DNA of 64,000 nt from Ulva prolifera. Its lineage: Eukaryota; Chlorophyta; Ulvophyceae; Ulvales; Ulvaceae. Both the position numbers and the translations under genes were made by a program. This document shows, piece after piece, positions 10,635-20,718 of the stretch. Positions within the stretch are counted from its first letter, which is position 1. Each line of letters opens with the position of its first letter. The DNA is taken from positions 9,146,842 to 9,210,841 of the forward strand of contig CM041197.1 in the NCBI GenBank assembly GCA_023078555.1, given 5' to 3'. The notes under the pieces were generated by a model, which worked only from the letters and a program-made list of their open reading frames with translations, was not told where the DNA came from and did no database searches.

Positions 10635-12167
10635 CTAGGGCACAACGCCAAGCGTCTGTCGATGCTTCTCAAACATCTGTTGCGACAGTGGCTTCGTTAA
10701 AACATCAGCTGGGTTGTCAGCTGTTGGAACTGGTATGAATCTCATCTGCTGTCGCTTCACCTTCTCTCTCACATGATGGAAAACAATTTCTATGTGCTTA
10801 GTCCGGGCAGCCGAAAGTGGATCTTCAATTAAACTCTTCGCTGCCCTGTTGTCAATCCCTATTGGTATACAAGCTGGAGGAAGGCCCACTTGAGGAGCCA
10901 TGTCGTACAGATACTGTACTTCTTTTGCAATCTCTCCAGCTGCTATGTATTCTGCTTCTGATGATGAGCGACTCACGGTGGCCTGCTTGGAACACTTCCA
11001 AACAATGCTACCTATGCCGCACTTCACAATGAAGCCTGTCGTTGATTTCCTTGTATACACACAACCAGCCCAATCAGAATCACAGAAACCATGCAATGCA
11101 CATTCAGGGCCTCCTAGTCTCAAGCTGTAGGAAGCAGTGCCATGCAGGTATAGCAGCACATCTTTCAGCCTAGCAAAGTTGCTGCATGTTGGCTGAGCAG
11201 TAAATCTGGCCAGGTAGGAGACAGCGAACGCAACATCTGGCCTGGTGTGGTTGGCAATGTGGAGAAGAGCTCCCACAATAGACTTGTACTGCGAAATGGC
11301 GGTTGGATCTGTGATTGTTTGACCTGATGGGTCTTTATATACATTGACGATCATTGGGATTGACACTGGCCATGCATCTTGAAGATTGTGCTCATCAATC
11401 AGCTTTTCAATGTGGCGTTGCTGCTTTAAGTAGACGAGCTTCTGTTGGCGATTTCGTTGAATTGACATTTGCAGGAAGAACTTTGACTCACCCAGATCTT
11501 TCCCAGGGAATTTGAGCAAGATTGCTTGCGTGATCTTCTGAACGCTGCTCAATTTCTTGGCAGCAATCTGAATGTCGTCCACATAACAGAGGAGGAGGAC
11601 AAAGCCGAGTTGCTCAGAGAACAACATGAACAATGCACCATCGCTCTTGTTCTGGACAAATCCCAGGAAGACAATGTGGGCTGAGAGCAGCTTGTTCCAC
11701 ACACGTGGAGCCTGCTTGAGGCCATACAGACTCTTGTTCAAGAGACAAGCACGGCCTGTGTTGTCATCATATCCCGCGGGCTGTTGCATGAATATCTGCT
11801 CTTCTAGATCGCCTTGGATGAAGGCATTTTTTATATCAATGGCATGGCACTCAAGATCAAAGCTTGCCACGATAGAGAAGAACAGGCGGACTGTGCTTGC
11901 ACGCACAACTGGAGAAAAGACTGCATTGTAGTCTACTCCAGGTCTTTGAAAGAAGCCTTTGATCACAAGGCGCGCTTTGTAGCGCTCAATTGAACCATCT
12001 GCGTTCAACTTCCTCTTGAACACCCATTTGGATGGAATGGCCTTTTTATCACGTGGCACTGCCATGAGTTCCCACGCATTCATTGATACGAGAGAATTGT
12101 ACTCCTCATCAGCTGCAACTTGCCAAAATGGCGCTTCAGGTCCAGCAAGTGCTGCTTCAATGGTCAA
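10635..12167 (-). CDS. Copia-A RT-RNase H ORF (copy 1)
   Basis: This open frame of about 510 codons encodes the reverse transcriptase and RNase H of the copia element. It starts in the RT N-terminal region (SLVSMNAWELM, IPSKWVFKRKL), has the catalytic YVDDIQ near residue 194, and ends with the copia RNase H blocks DSDWAGC (about residue 362) and SSSEAEYIA (about 403). It is identical in translation to 20719-22251. In a copia particle this region makes cDNA from the element RNA. Part of a fossil element that looks whole. Confidence 0.93.
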   Translation of the reverse strand: MTIEAALAGPEAPFWQVAADEEYNSLVSMNAWELMAVPRDKKAIPSKWVFKRKLNADGSIERYKARLVIKGFFQRPGVDYNAVFSPVVRASTVRLFFSIVASFDLECHAIDIKNAFIQGDLEEQIFMQQPAGYDDNTGRACLLNKSLYGLKQAPRVWNKLLSAHIVFLGFVQNKSDGALFMLFSEQLGFVLLLCYVDDIQIAAKKLSSVQKITQAILLKFPGKDLGESKFFLQMSIQRNRQQKLVYLKQQRHIEKLIDEHNLQDAWPVSIPMIVNVYKDPSGQTITDPTAISQYKSIVGALLHIANHTRPDVAFAVSYLARFTAQPTCSNFARLKDVLLYLHGTASYSLRLGGPECALHGFCDSDWAGCVYTRKSTTGFIVKCGIGSIVWKCSKQATVSRSSSEAEYIAAGEIAKEVQYLYDMAPQVGLPPACIPIGIDNRAAKSLIEDPLSAARTKHIEIVFHHVREKVKRQQMRFIPVPTADNPADVLTKPLSQQMFEKHRQTLGVVP

Positions 12168-12184
12168 GGGCTCAGGAGCGAGCC

Positions 12185-14698
12185 CTACAGCCGAAAATTC
12201 ACGTGGGCGTTGCGTGGGAGACCGTGCATAAATTGCCGATAAGGATCCTGAGGTGGCTGCCGTTTGCGCGGAGGATTGCGCCGTGGCATGACGGGATGCA
12301 CGGCGGATTCATCAGAAGGTTCCTCTTCTGGAGCTGGATCCTCAGGCGCTTGCTCTTGTTCATCATAGAGCGGATTTGTCGACATGAGTGGCTGCACATG
12401 CGCCGGCGGCAATGGCAGAGAAATTTGCTGCTGCGATTGCTGCTGAGTCTGAGGCTGCGGTTGCGATGCTGCTTGTGGTGGCGCTTGCGGTGGTGTTTGT
12501 GGCGGCGCTGCTGCGTCCATCACATCTGACAACATGTCGAAGCGATCATCGCTTGCTGGTGCTGCCGACTCATCAAACCTCACATCTCTGGAGATCTGGA
12601 CCTTGCCATCAGGAAGCAGGATTCTGAATGCTTTGAAATTTGGCTGAGCATAGCCAAGATGCTTACCCACGACTGCTTTGGCTGGGAGTTGACCTTTCTT
12701 GCGCTTCTCAGATGGGACTCGCACGAAGCACGTGCAGCCCCAGATGTGCAAATTGCTAATGTCAGGCTTGGTGCCTTTCAGGAGCTGCCATGATGATGGC
12801 TCACCTTCGCTGGACATGATGTTGGACAGATACACGGCATGCATTGCTGCCTCTGCCCAATACTTCTTCTTTAAGCCTGCATCTGCCATCAGAGAGTCAC
12901 GCAAAGCCGAGCAAGAGCCGATGCCTCGCTCTGCATGCCCATTCTCAGCTGGGCTGTAGCCTGATGTTTCTTGTGACTCAATGTGCCTGTCATTGAGGAA
13001 GGACTGCACTTTGTTGGACAGAAACACTGTGTCGCGATCAAAGCGCACGGCACGAACAGTGGCATTGTACTTCTTCTCAAGTTTCGGAATGAGATTCATC
13101 AGTGCATCTGCTGCATCAGATTTTCTGGCAATCGGGACGATGACTTTATAGCCACTGAAGTCATCAACGACCATCAGGTAGTAATTGGCACCACCTGCGG
13201 ATGTTTCAAATGGTCCTGCGATATCAGTGTGCAGACGCTCCAGCTTGGCAGTTGCTCTGCGGTGTGTTGCGGGAAATGATTCTCTCTTCATCCTCCCTAT
13301 TGCACACGGGGTGCACACAGCTGTTGACTTGAGCTGTTCATCAAACACACGAGCTGGGGGCAGGCCTTGCACAGTCTCTCCTCGGGACATCTTTGCCAAG
13401 GTGCTGTGGCCTGCATGGCCGAATCTGCGATGCCATATGATGGCATCATTCACATGGAATGCAGCAGCAGCCTGTATCACCTGATCTGAGATGATCGGCT
13501 CACACTGTACACAGTAGAGACGATTGACTTTGTCGCCTCTCAAGAGCTGCTTGGAGCCATTGCAAAGAATAATCTTGTCTTTCTCGCCTGTGTACGAGAG
13601 CCCTGCTTCATCAGCACGGCTGAGAGATATCAGATTGTCTTGCAGCTTCGGAACAAGCAGCACATTCTTCAGCTCGACCTCTTCACCGCAATGATTGGTC
13701 AGCTTGACTGTGCCAACGGCTGAAACTTCCTCGGTCTGGTTGTTGGCTACAGTACACGTTGATTGCATGGCAGTAATGTCATGCAGATACTCAGCTCGAT
13801 TCACCATGTGATCGGTAGCTGCTGAATCAAAGAGCCATCTGGACTCTTGTGAGGACGCAGCATTTGCAATGCAAACAAATGCGCTGGTGCTTGGAGGGCC
13901 AGATGCTTGATTAGCATTGGCACCAGAACCTCTGCCACTGCCACGATATCCACGGCCACGGCCTCGGCCACGGCCTCTGCCACGGCCTCTACCACGGCCT
14001 GCGCCTCGGCCAGCATTGGGATCATTCTCATAGGAAAGCTGATCATTCTTCAGTTTGAAGCACTGGAGAATCTGATGGCCTGGTCTGTGGCAATACTCAC
14101 ATTGATATCTCTGATCTGAGCTTATCTGATAAGCTCCGGACCGGGATGATGATGACGTGTCATGCAGCTTCTGATAGAAGGTGCCTCTGAGATTCTCAGT
14201 CACATCATCAAATGAGGGCAGAGTGGGCCGAGCCGATGTGGCTTGAGCCCATGATGAGAAGTCAGATTCATCAAGGGCAGCTAGAAACGTGAGTACAAAC
14301 TCGTCTTCCTTGTGCATTTGTGCTGAGATCAATTCAGCACGTAAATGCTCTGCTCTGGTGATGAAGGTGTCAAGTGACTCATCAGCATTTTTTCTGAAGC
14401 TAGCTTGAGCTCGAGATAAGGCTATCTTCCGAGCCGAACTGACACCGGAGAACTGCTTCTTCAGCACGTCCCATATGTCTTTGGGAGATGCTGTGGGGCT
14501 GACTTGATGTATTAAATCATCTCCGACATTGCATGCAAGTGCAAGTCGAGCTGCGTTTTTATGAGCAACGTCACCAGCATCATTGGCAACGGCGGTCCAA
14601 CATTCAAGGCTTCTAAGCAGGATTTCCATCCGCTGAAACCATTGGACGGCATTGGCTTGAGTGAGCTCAATGCCAAGCTTGACATCTTTAAGATTCAT
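12185..14698 (-). CDS. Copia-A gag-protease-integrase ORF (copy 1)
   Basis: 837 residues. Order: a gag region with a helical N-terminal half, a CCHC zinc knuckle (CEYCHRPGHQILQC, about residue 200), an RG-rich tract after it (about 225-250), a protease with FDSAATD (about 290), and an integrase with the HHCC finger (HRRFGH ... CTPC, from about 422) and the D, D, E core around 492, 552 and 585 (PAENGHAERG). A proline/glutamine-rich linker ends the frame. The particle packages element RNA through the knuckle, and the integrase inserts the cDNA. Confidence 0.93.
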   Translation of the reverse strand: MNLKDVKLGIELTQANAVQWFQRMEILLRSLECWTAVANDAGDVAHKNAARLALACNVGDDLIHQVSPTASPKDIWDVLKKQFSGVSSARKIALSRAQASFRKNADESLDTFITRAEHLRAELISAQMHKEDEFVLTFLAALDESDFSSWAQATSARPTLPSFDDVTENLRGTFYQKLHDTSSSSRSGAYQISSDQRYQCEYCHRPGHQILQCFKLKNDQLSYENDPNAGRGAGRGRGRGRGRGRGRGRGYRGSGRGSGANANQASGPPSTSAFVCIANAASSQESRWLFDSAATDHMVNRAEYLHDITAMQSTCTVANNQTEEVSAVGTVKLTNHCGEEVELKNVLLVPKLQDNLISLSRADEAGLSYTGEKDKIILCNGSKQLLRGDKVNRLYCVQCEPIISDQVIQAAAAFHVNDAIIWHRRFGHAGHSTLAKMSRGETVQGLPPARVFDEQLKSTAVCTPCAIGRMKRESFPATHRRATAKLERLHTDIAGPFETSAGGANYYLMVVDDFSGYKVIVPIARKSDAADALMNLIPKLEKKYNATVRAVRFDRDTVFLSNKVQSFLNDRHIESQETSGYSPAENGHAERGIGSCSALRDSLMADAGLKKKYWAEAAMHAVYLSNIMSSEGEPSSWQLLKGTKPDISNLHIWGCTCFVRVPSEKRKKGQLPAKAVVGKHLGYAQPNFKAFRILLPDGKVQISRDVRFDESAAPASDDRFDMLSDVMDAAAPPQTPPQAPPQAASQPQPQTQQQSQQQISLPLPPAHVQPLMSTNPLYDEQEQAPEDPAPEEEPSDESAVHPVMPRRNPPRKRQPPQDPYRQFMHGLPRNAHVNFRL

Positions 14699-14742
14699 TT
14701 CAGATCTTTGAAACGCAGTGGATTCGTCAAAAGCCCATAACC

Positions 14743-15050
14743 TGTCATGACATGTGGGTCGTTAGCAAGCACTCTGTGTTACATGAGAGATGGCGACATA
14801 TTGATGCAATGAGTTTGAGGTCACACCTGTCACGACATGTGGGTCGTTAGCAAGCACTCTGTGATGCTCACTAACTACAGCTACACTATATGCAGATCAA
14901 TATCCCACAGTCATGACCACTAGCACACTGTTGCTGCATGATATGCATTAGCCGCTACATTGACTCAGCACGTGTCAGCGCGAGTCAGCGCGAGTCAGCA
15001 TGTCTACTCAGCGGGCGCTCAGCACTAGGCTAAACACACTTCTCTCAACA
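14743..15050 (-). repeat. 5' LTR of Copia-A copy 1
   Basis: 308 bp and the same as the 3' LTR apart from about one base near its inner end. The leader next to it (14733-14742 on the plus strand) carries the complement of GGTTATGGGC, the presumed primer-binding site. Confidence 0.95.
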
Positions 15051-15150
15051 TCAAGTTTTGCAAGGCACTAGCCTGAGATACATACACATGTATCCACAAT
15101 TGGTGCTTGCATATCTGGAGTATATGTCCTTCTGAGCAGACAGATTTGGC
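15051..15150. other. Short unassigned stretch between two elements
   Basis: About 100 bp between the Copia-A copy 1 target duplication and the broken 3' side of Copia-B copy 1. Before the Copia-A insertion it was continuous with the sequence left of 10314. It resembles no element part seen in this window. Confidence 0.5.
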
Positions 15151-17835
15151 CATTACAACACTCGGCCTTTTAATGCGCTTTCCCTTCCCCAGGCTTTTCT
15201 CAGCTTCGTCAACGTCCGCAGACGCATTGACAGCATGCTGAGCTTTCAGGCCCTTGAGGATGCTCGCCAATTTGTCATGGTACAATGCCGAGGACGGCGT
15301 GAGATTGTGACCATGGACAACACTGGCGAGGCATTCGATCCACAGGAACAGAGGCAGGCCGCTCGCGAGCAGCACAGCACGGAGTGACTCAAAGGCCACT
15401 CCGATCCTCCTCTCGATCATGCCGTTACAGCGACGAGCGGCTGTGGGGGTCAAGCGGTGAGTGATGCCACGACGCTGGAGGTAGAGTTTTAAGGCCGCGA
15501 CCATAAACTCTCCCCCTTTGTCGGTGTGTAGGATGCGCACACCCGGTTCACCTGGCTTCACCACATTCATCCGAATGCGTTCAATAATATAAGAGATCAT
15601 GGCCGCAGCCTCACTCTTTTTGCGCAGACCGACCACGAAAGTATAACGGGTAAAGGCACACATCACAAACAACACATATTTCACACCACCAATTCCTACT
15701 GGAGAGACAGGACCAGCTACATCGGCGTGCAGTTGCTCACCAGGCCACTTGGCCTGGCCCATGAGCTCACGATCATTGGCAGAGAACTTGCCCGCAGGCA
15801 CTTTGCCAATTCTGCAGCCGTGACACCGATTCCCCAGTGGATCGGAATCGACATCCAAATTCAAATGACCATAGAATTCACTGTTGGATTGCATGCGCTT
15901 GAGAACCCAATTAGACTGGTGAAAAGACAAGTGTGCAAGAAAAGCAGGTTCCAGCAAGTATGCATCATGCGGGACCTCAGCTCCCCCAGCATTGGGTCGC
16001 TGCAGGTCAATGGCCGCGACCGCCACATGATGCCACTGCTGTTGATCCTCAATAACTGAGGTCGGACTGCTCAGGTTAGACCAGACTACCCCCCTATTGA
16101 GAGGCGCACCGACGAGAATTGGTTTGGTCTCTACTGCCATTTTAAACGCAAAGACAGGGTGACCATCCACATCTAGTTCCTGATATTTGACGTCATCCTC
16201 TACGTCGGTAGCCATATCACCCAGACCAGGAACATACAACACGTTTCTACGCGTATCTAGGAACATCTGCTCATGTCTAAGACCCATTGTACCGAGCAGG
16301 TTGTACGGACATTCAGGCGCATAGTAAACACCAGGGATTTCCACATCCAGCGGATGCTTGTTCCCATGCTTGTCCACATAAGTACCCAGGTTCACCTGAA
16401 TGGTTCCCCTACCCATGATAGAAAGTTGCCCTGGTCCCGCGAGATTGGCAACTTTCTGACACGGACCGTACTCAGTGAACATCTCACGATTTCCTACTAT
16501 ATGCATGTCCGACCCACTGTCAACAATAATGTTCCACGGCAGAGACGCGTCCGGCTGTGGGTACTTGGCAGGCATTTCTATAGTGCAAACATCTTTGGCC
16601 GCAGCCTGTTTGCGTTGGGGGCAGTTCGCACGCAAATGTCCCTTCTTCTTGCAGAAGAAACAGGTCCTGGTCTCCTCGCGAGGAGCCTAGCCAGCCGCGA
16701 GAGCGGCGACCACAGGACCATCACCACGGTGCTGCTTGCGCCAGCCATGGCCAGGTTTGCCCGCGGGCGCCCCAGACCTAGCCTGCAGCTGTCGCTGTGA
16801 TTTGAGCAAGTCAGCATGCTCAGTCAAACGCGATATGATCACATGAGGGGAGGAGTGTTGAACTTCGCCGCGCACAGCGTTGAACTCCTCCCCCACCTCT
16901 AACAGTTTCAAACGAAGCCATCGCTGGCCCACATCGGCACCTAGTGCCTCCATTTGAGTGTAAACACTCATCACATCACCACAATATGTCGCAACATCTT
17001 TGTTGTGTTGTGATAAAGAATTAAACCGACTCCACAGTCTGTGGATTTCGGCTTCGGTGCTAGGTCTGTACTTTGCAGTCAAGTAAGACCATGCGTCACA
17101 CAGGTGTGACATGCGATAGACAGTCGTCCTATCCGCGTCAGGCAAAGACATCAGGACCTGTGTCCTCGCCCTAGCATGAACACGCTGTTCGTCCGGAGAC
17201 GGTGCGTGCTGCAACAGATGATCTAACTCAAATTGGCCTAACCACAAAAAGACTTTCTGTTCGTACGCAACGAAACTTTCTGTCTTAAAATTCCATTCAG
17301 GGAGTTTTCCTTTAGTCAAATCAGGTTCGCTACGTCCCCGAGATGCACGCAGCGCCTCGGTCAACGTTTCGAGTGATATGAATGACTCAGTGTGACCAGG
17401 ATCGTTCACAACATAGAGGAAAAAGGCACCTGCTGGCTGCTCTGCTCAGTATGGGAAGAGGGTCGTGGCCGGACAATTCGTCCGCCCCGGAGCAACATAC
17501 CCGCAGGCTGTTCTCCGTCAGGGAGCTGCTGGTCAGCGTCCCTGTCGACGAGAGGCTGCTGGTCAGCATCGTCACGCCTCTCCTCGCGAGGAGAGTTGGC
17601 GTTCGAGTTTGCGTTAGAGAGAGACATCCTGCATTAGGACAGACGGTTGTTTGTCGCGCGCAGCAACCAAACGATGGGATGGCTCGCAAGCCGACAGGTT
17701 GAGGGAACAAGCGAACGCGTTCGCTTTTGTCAGCGCTGATCATTAAAACAAACTTCTCGAATTGTGTCTAACAACAATGTACTACGAGAAAGCTAAATGA
17801 TGCATGCGCTTTTGACCGCAGTCTGAGCGCCGGCA

Positions 17836-18143
17836 TGTTGAGAGAAGTGTGTTTAGCCTAGTGCTGAGCGCCCGCTGAGTAGACATGCTGACTCGCGCTG
17901 ACTCGCGCTGACACGTGCTGAGTCAATGTAGCGGCTAATGCATATCATGCAGCAACAGTGTGCTAGTGGTCATGACTGTGGGATATTGATCTGCATATAG
18001 TGTAGCTGTAGTTAGTGAGCATCACAGAGTGCTTGCTAACGACCCACATGTCGTGACAGGTGTGACCTCAAACTCATTGCATCAATATGTCGCCATCTCT
18101 CATGTAACACAGAGTGCTTGCTAACGACCCACATGTCGTGACA
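17836..18143 (+). repeat. 5' LTR of Copia-A copy 2
   Basis: 308 bp beginning TGTTGAGAGAAG and ending GTGACA. It carries a 36-bp direct repeat (18023-18058 and 18108-18143), the second copy forming the LTR end, and a phased set of TGACTC/TGAGTCA words near 17887-17925. Confidence 0.96.
17887..17926 (+). promoter_or_regulatory. Phased bZIP-like motif array in Copia-A LTR
   Basis: Four words spaced about 10 bp apart lie in the U3 part of the LTR: GCTGACTCGC, GCTGACTCGC, GCTGACACGTG and GCTGAGTCAA. TGAGTCA and CACGTG are known bZIP-type binding cores. One-helical-turn spacing would put all four on one DNA face. That they drive the element is inference. Confidence 0.4.
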
Positions 18144-18153
18144 GGTTATGGGC
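18144..18153 (+). promoter_or_regulatory. Copia-A primer-binding site (half-tRNA type)
   Basis: GGTTATGGGC starts at the base after the LTR. It is complementary to the anticodon loop of eukaryotic initiator methionine tRNA (GCCCAUAACC), not to a tRNA 3' end. Drosophila copia and yeast Ty5 are known to prime from such an internal tRNA-iMet half. Confidence 0.65.
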
Positions 18154-18187
18154 TTTTGACGAATCCACTGCGTTTCAAAGATCTGAA

Positions 18188-20701
18188 ATGAATCTTAAAG
18201 ATGTCAAGCTTGGCATTGAGCTCACTCAAGCCAATGCCGTCCAATGGTTTCAGCGGATGGAAATCCTGCTTAGAAGCCTTGAATGTTGGACCGCCGTTGC
18301 CAATGATGCTGGTGACGTTGCTCATAAAAACGCAGCTCGACTTGCACTTGCATGCAATGTCGGAGATGATTTAATACATCAAGTCAGCCCCACAGCATCT
18401 CCCAAAGACATATGGGACGTGCTGAAGAAGCAGTTCTCCGGTGTCAGTTCGGCTCGGAAGATAGCCTTATCTCGAGCTCAAGCTAGCTTCAGAAAAAATG
18501 CTGATGAGTCACTTGACACCTTCATCACCAGAGCAGAGCATTTACGTGCTGAATTGATCTCAGCACAAATGCACAAGGAAGACGAGTTTGTACTCACGTT
18601 TCTAGCTGCCCTTGATGAATCTGACTTCTCATCATGGGCTCAAGCCACATCGGCTCGGCCCACTCTGCCCTCATTTGATGATGTGACTGAGAATCTCAGA
18701 GGCACCTTCTATCAGAAGCTGCATGACACGTCATCATCATCCCGGTCCGGAGCTTATCAGATAAGCTCAGATCAGAGATATCAATGTGAGTATTGCCACA
18801 GACCAGGCCATCAGATTCTCCAGTGCTTCAAACTGAAGAATGATCAGCTTTCCTATGAGAATGATCCCAATGCTGGCCGAGGCGCAGGCCGTGGTAGAGG
18901 CCGTGGCAGAGGCCGTGGCCGAGGCCGTGGCCGTGGATATCGTGGCAGTGGCAGAGGTTCTGGTGCCAATGCTAATCAAGCATCTGGCCCTCCAAGCACC
19001 AGCGCATTTGTTTGCATTGCAAATGCTGCGTCCTCACAAGAGTCCAGATGGCTCTTTGATTCAGCAGCTACCGATCACATGGTGAATCGAGCTGAGTATC
19101 TGCATGACATTACTGCCATGCAATCAACGTGTACTGTAGCCAACAACCAGACCGAGGAAGTTTCAGCCGTTGGCACAGTCAAGCTGACCAATCATTGCGG
19201 TGAAGAGGTCGAGCTGAAGAATGTGCTGCTTGTTCCGAAGCTGCAAGACAATCTGATATCTCTCAGCCGTGCTGATGAAGCAGGGCTCTCGTACACAGGC
19301 GAGAAAGACAAGATTATTCTTTGCAATGGCTCCAAGCAGCTCTTGAGAGGCGACAAAGTCAATCGTCTCTACTGTGTACAGTGTGAGCCGATCATCTCAG
19401 ATCAGGTGATACAGGCTGCTGCTGCATTCCATGTGAATGATGCCATCATATGGCATCGCAGATTCGGCCATGCAGGCCACAGCACCTTGGCAAAGATGTC
19501 CCGAGGAGAGACTGTGCAAGGCCTGCCCCCAGCTCGTGTGTTTGATGAACAGCTCAAGTCAACAGCTGTGTGCACCCCGTGTGCAATAGGGAGGATGAAG
19601 AGAGAATCATTTCCCGCAACACACCGCAGAGCAACTGCCAAGCTGGAGCGTCTGCACACTGATATCGCAGGACCATTTGAAACATCCGCAGGTGGTGCCA
19701 ATTACTACCTGATGGTCGTTGATGACTTCAGTGGCTATAAAGTCATCGTCCCGATTGCCAGAAAATCTGATGCAGCAGATGCACTGATGAATCTCATTCC
19801 GAAACTTGAGAAGAAGTACAATGCCACTGTTCGTGCCGTGCGCTTTGATCGCGACACAGTGTTTCTGTCCAACAAAGTGCAGTCCTTCCTCAATGACAGG
19901 CACATTGAGTCACAAGAAACATCAGGCTACAGCCCAGCTGAGAATGGGCATGCAGAGCGAGGCATCGGCTCTTGCTCGGCTTTGCGTGACTCTCTGATGG
20001 CAGATGCAGGCTTAAAGAAGAAGTATTGGGCAGAGGCAGCAATGCATGCCGTGTATCTGTCCAACATCATGTCCAGCGAAGGTGAGCCATCATCATGGCA
20101 GCTCCTGAAAGGCACCAAGCCTGACATTAGCAATTTGCACATCTGGGGCTGCACGTGCTTCGTGCGAGTCCCATCTGAGAAGCGCAAGAAAGGTCAACTC
20201 CCAGCCAAAGCAGTCGTGGGTAAGCATCTTGGCTATGCTCAGCCAAATTTCAAAGCATTCAGAATCCTGCTTCCTGATGGCAAGGTCCAGATCTCCAGAG
20301 ATGTGAGGTTTGATGAGTCGGCAGCACCAGCAAGCGATGATCGCTTCGACATGTTGTCAGATGTGATGGACGCAGCAGCGCCGCCACAAACACCACCGCA
20401 AGCGCCACCACAAGCAGCATCGCAACCGCAGCCTCAGACTCAGCAGCAATCGCAGCAGCAAATTTCTCTGCCATTGCCGCCGGCGCATGTGCAGCCACTC
20501 ATGTCGACAAATCCGCTCTATGATGAACAAGAGCAAGCGCCTGAGGATCCAGCTCCAGAAGAGGAACCTTCTGATGAATCCGCCGTGCATCCCGTCATGC
20601 CACGGCGCAATCCTCCGCGCAAACGGCAGCCACCTCAGGATCCTTATCGGCAATTTATGCACGGTCTCCCACGCAACGCCCACGTGAATTTTCGGCTGTA
20701 G
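18188..20701 (+). CDS. Copia-A gag-protease-integrase ORF (copy 2)
   Basis: 837 residues, same translation as the ORF at 12185-14698. The zinc knuckle is near nucleotide 18785, the RG tract at 18877-18960, the protease FDSAATD near 19055, the integrase HHCC finger from about 19455 and its acidic core between about 19660 and 19950. Start chosen at the first ATG after the leader (18188), 44 bp from the LTR. Together with 20719-22251 it covers all enzymatic parts of a copia element. Confidence 0.94.
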   Translation: MNLKDVKLGIELTQANAVQWFQRMEILLRSLECWTAVANDAGDVAHKNAARLALACNVGDDLIHQVSPTASPKDIWDVLKKQFSGVSSARKIALSRAQASFRKNADESLDTFITRAEHLRAELISAQMHKEDEFVLTFLAALDESDFSSWAQATSARPTLPSFDDVTENLRGTFYQKLHDTSSSSRSGAYQISSDQRYQCEYCHRPGHQILQCFKLKNDQLSYENDPNAGRGAGRGRGRGRGRGRGRGRGYRGSGRGSGANANQASGPPSTSAFVCIANAASSQESRWLFDSAATDHMVNRAEYLHDITAMQSTCTVANNQTEEVSAVGTVKLTNHCGEEVELKNVLLVPKLQDNLISLSRADEAGLSYTGEKDKIILCNGSKQLLRGDKVNRLYCVQCEPIISDQVIQAAAAFHVNDAIIWHRRFGHAGHSTLAKMSRGETVQGLPPARVFDEQLKSTAVCTPCAIGRMKRESFPATHRRATAKLERLHTDIAGPFETSAGGANYYLMVVDDFSGYKVIVPIARKSDAADALMNLIPKLEKKYNATVRAVRFDRDTVFLSNKVQSFLNDRHIESQETSGYSPAENGHAERGIGSCSALRDSLMADAGLKKKYWAEAAMHAVYLSNIMSSEGEPSSWQLLKGTKPDISNLHIWGCTCFVRVPSEKRKKGQLPAKAVVGKHLGYAQPNFKAFRILLPDGKVQISRDVRFDESAAPASDDRFDMLSDVMDAAAPPQTPPQAPPQAASQPQPQTQQQSQQQISLPLPPAHVQPLMSTNPLYDEQEQAPEDPAPEEEPSDESAVHPVMPRRNPPRKRQPPQDPYRQFMHGLPRNAHVNFRL

Positions 20702-20718
20702 GGCTCGCTCCTGAGCCC

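Larger units (their letters stand above)
10315..15050 (-). mobile_element. Copia-A copy 1, looks whole, 4736 bp
   Basis: A Ty1/copia LTR retrotransposon on the minus strand with 308-bp LTRs at both ends (14743-15050 is the 5' LTR, 10315-10622 the 3' LTR). TCAAG occurs at 10310-10314 and 15051-15055, a 5-bp target duplication. The LTRs differ at about one position, so the insertion is very young. Gag-protease-integrase and RT-RNase H lie in two adjacent long ORFs, the same layout as copy 2. The proteins of both copies appear identical. Confidence 0.96.

Noticed and set aside
13940-14010. GC-rich simple repeat as a separate satellite
   Set aside because: It is the RG-coding tract of the Copia-A gag, present in both whole copies in frame.
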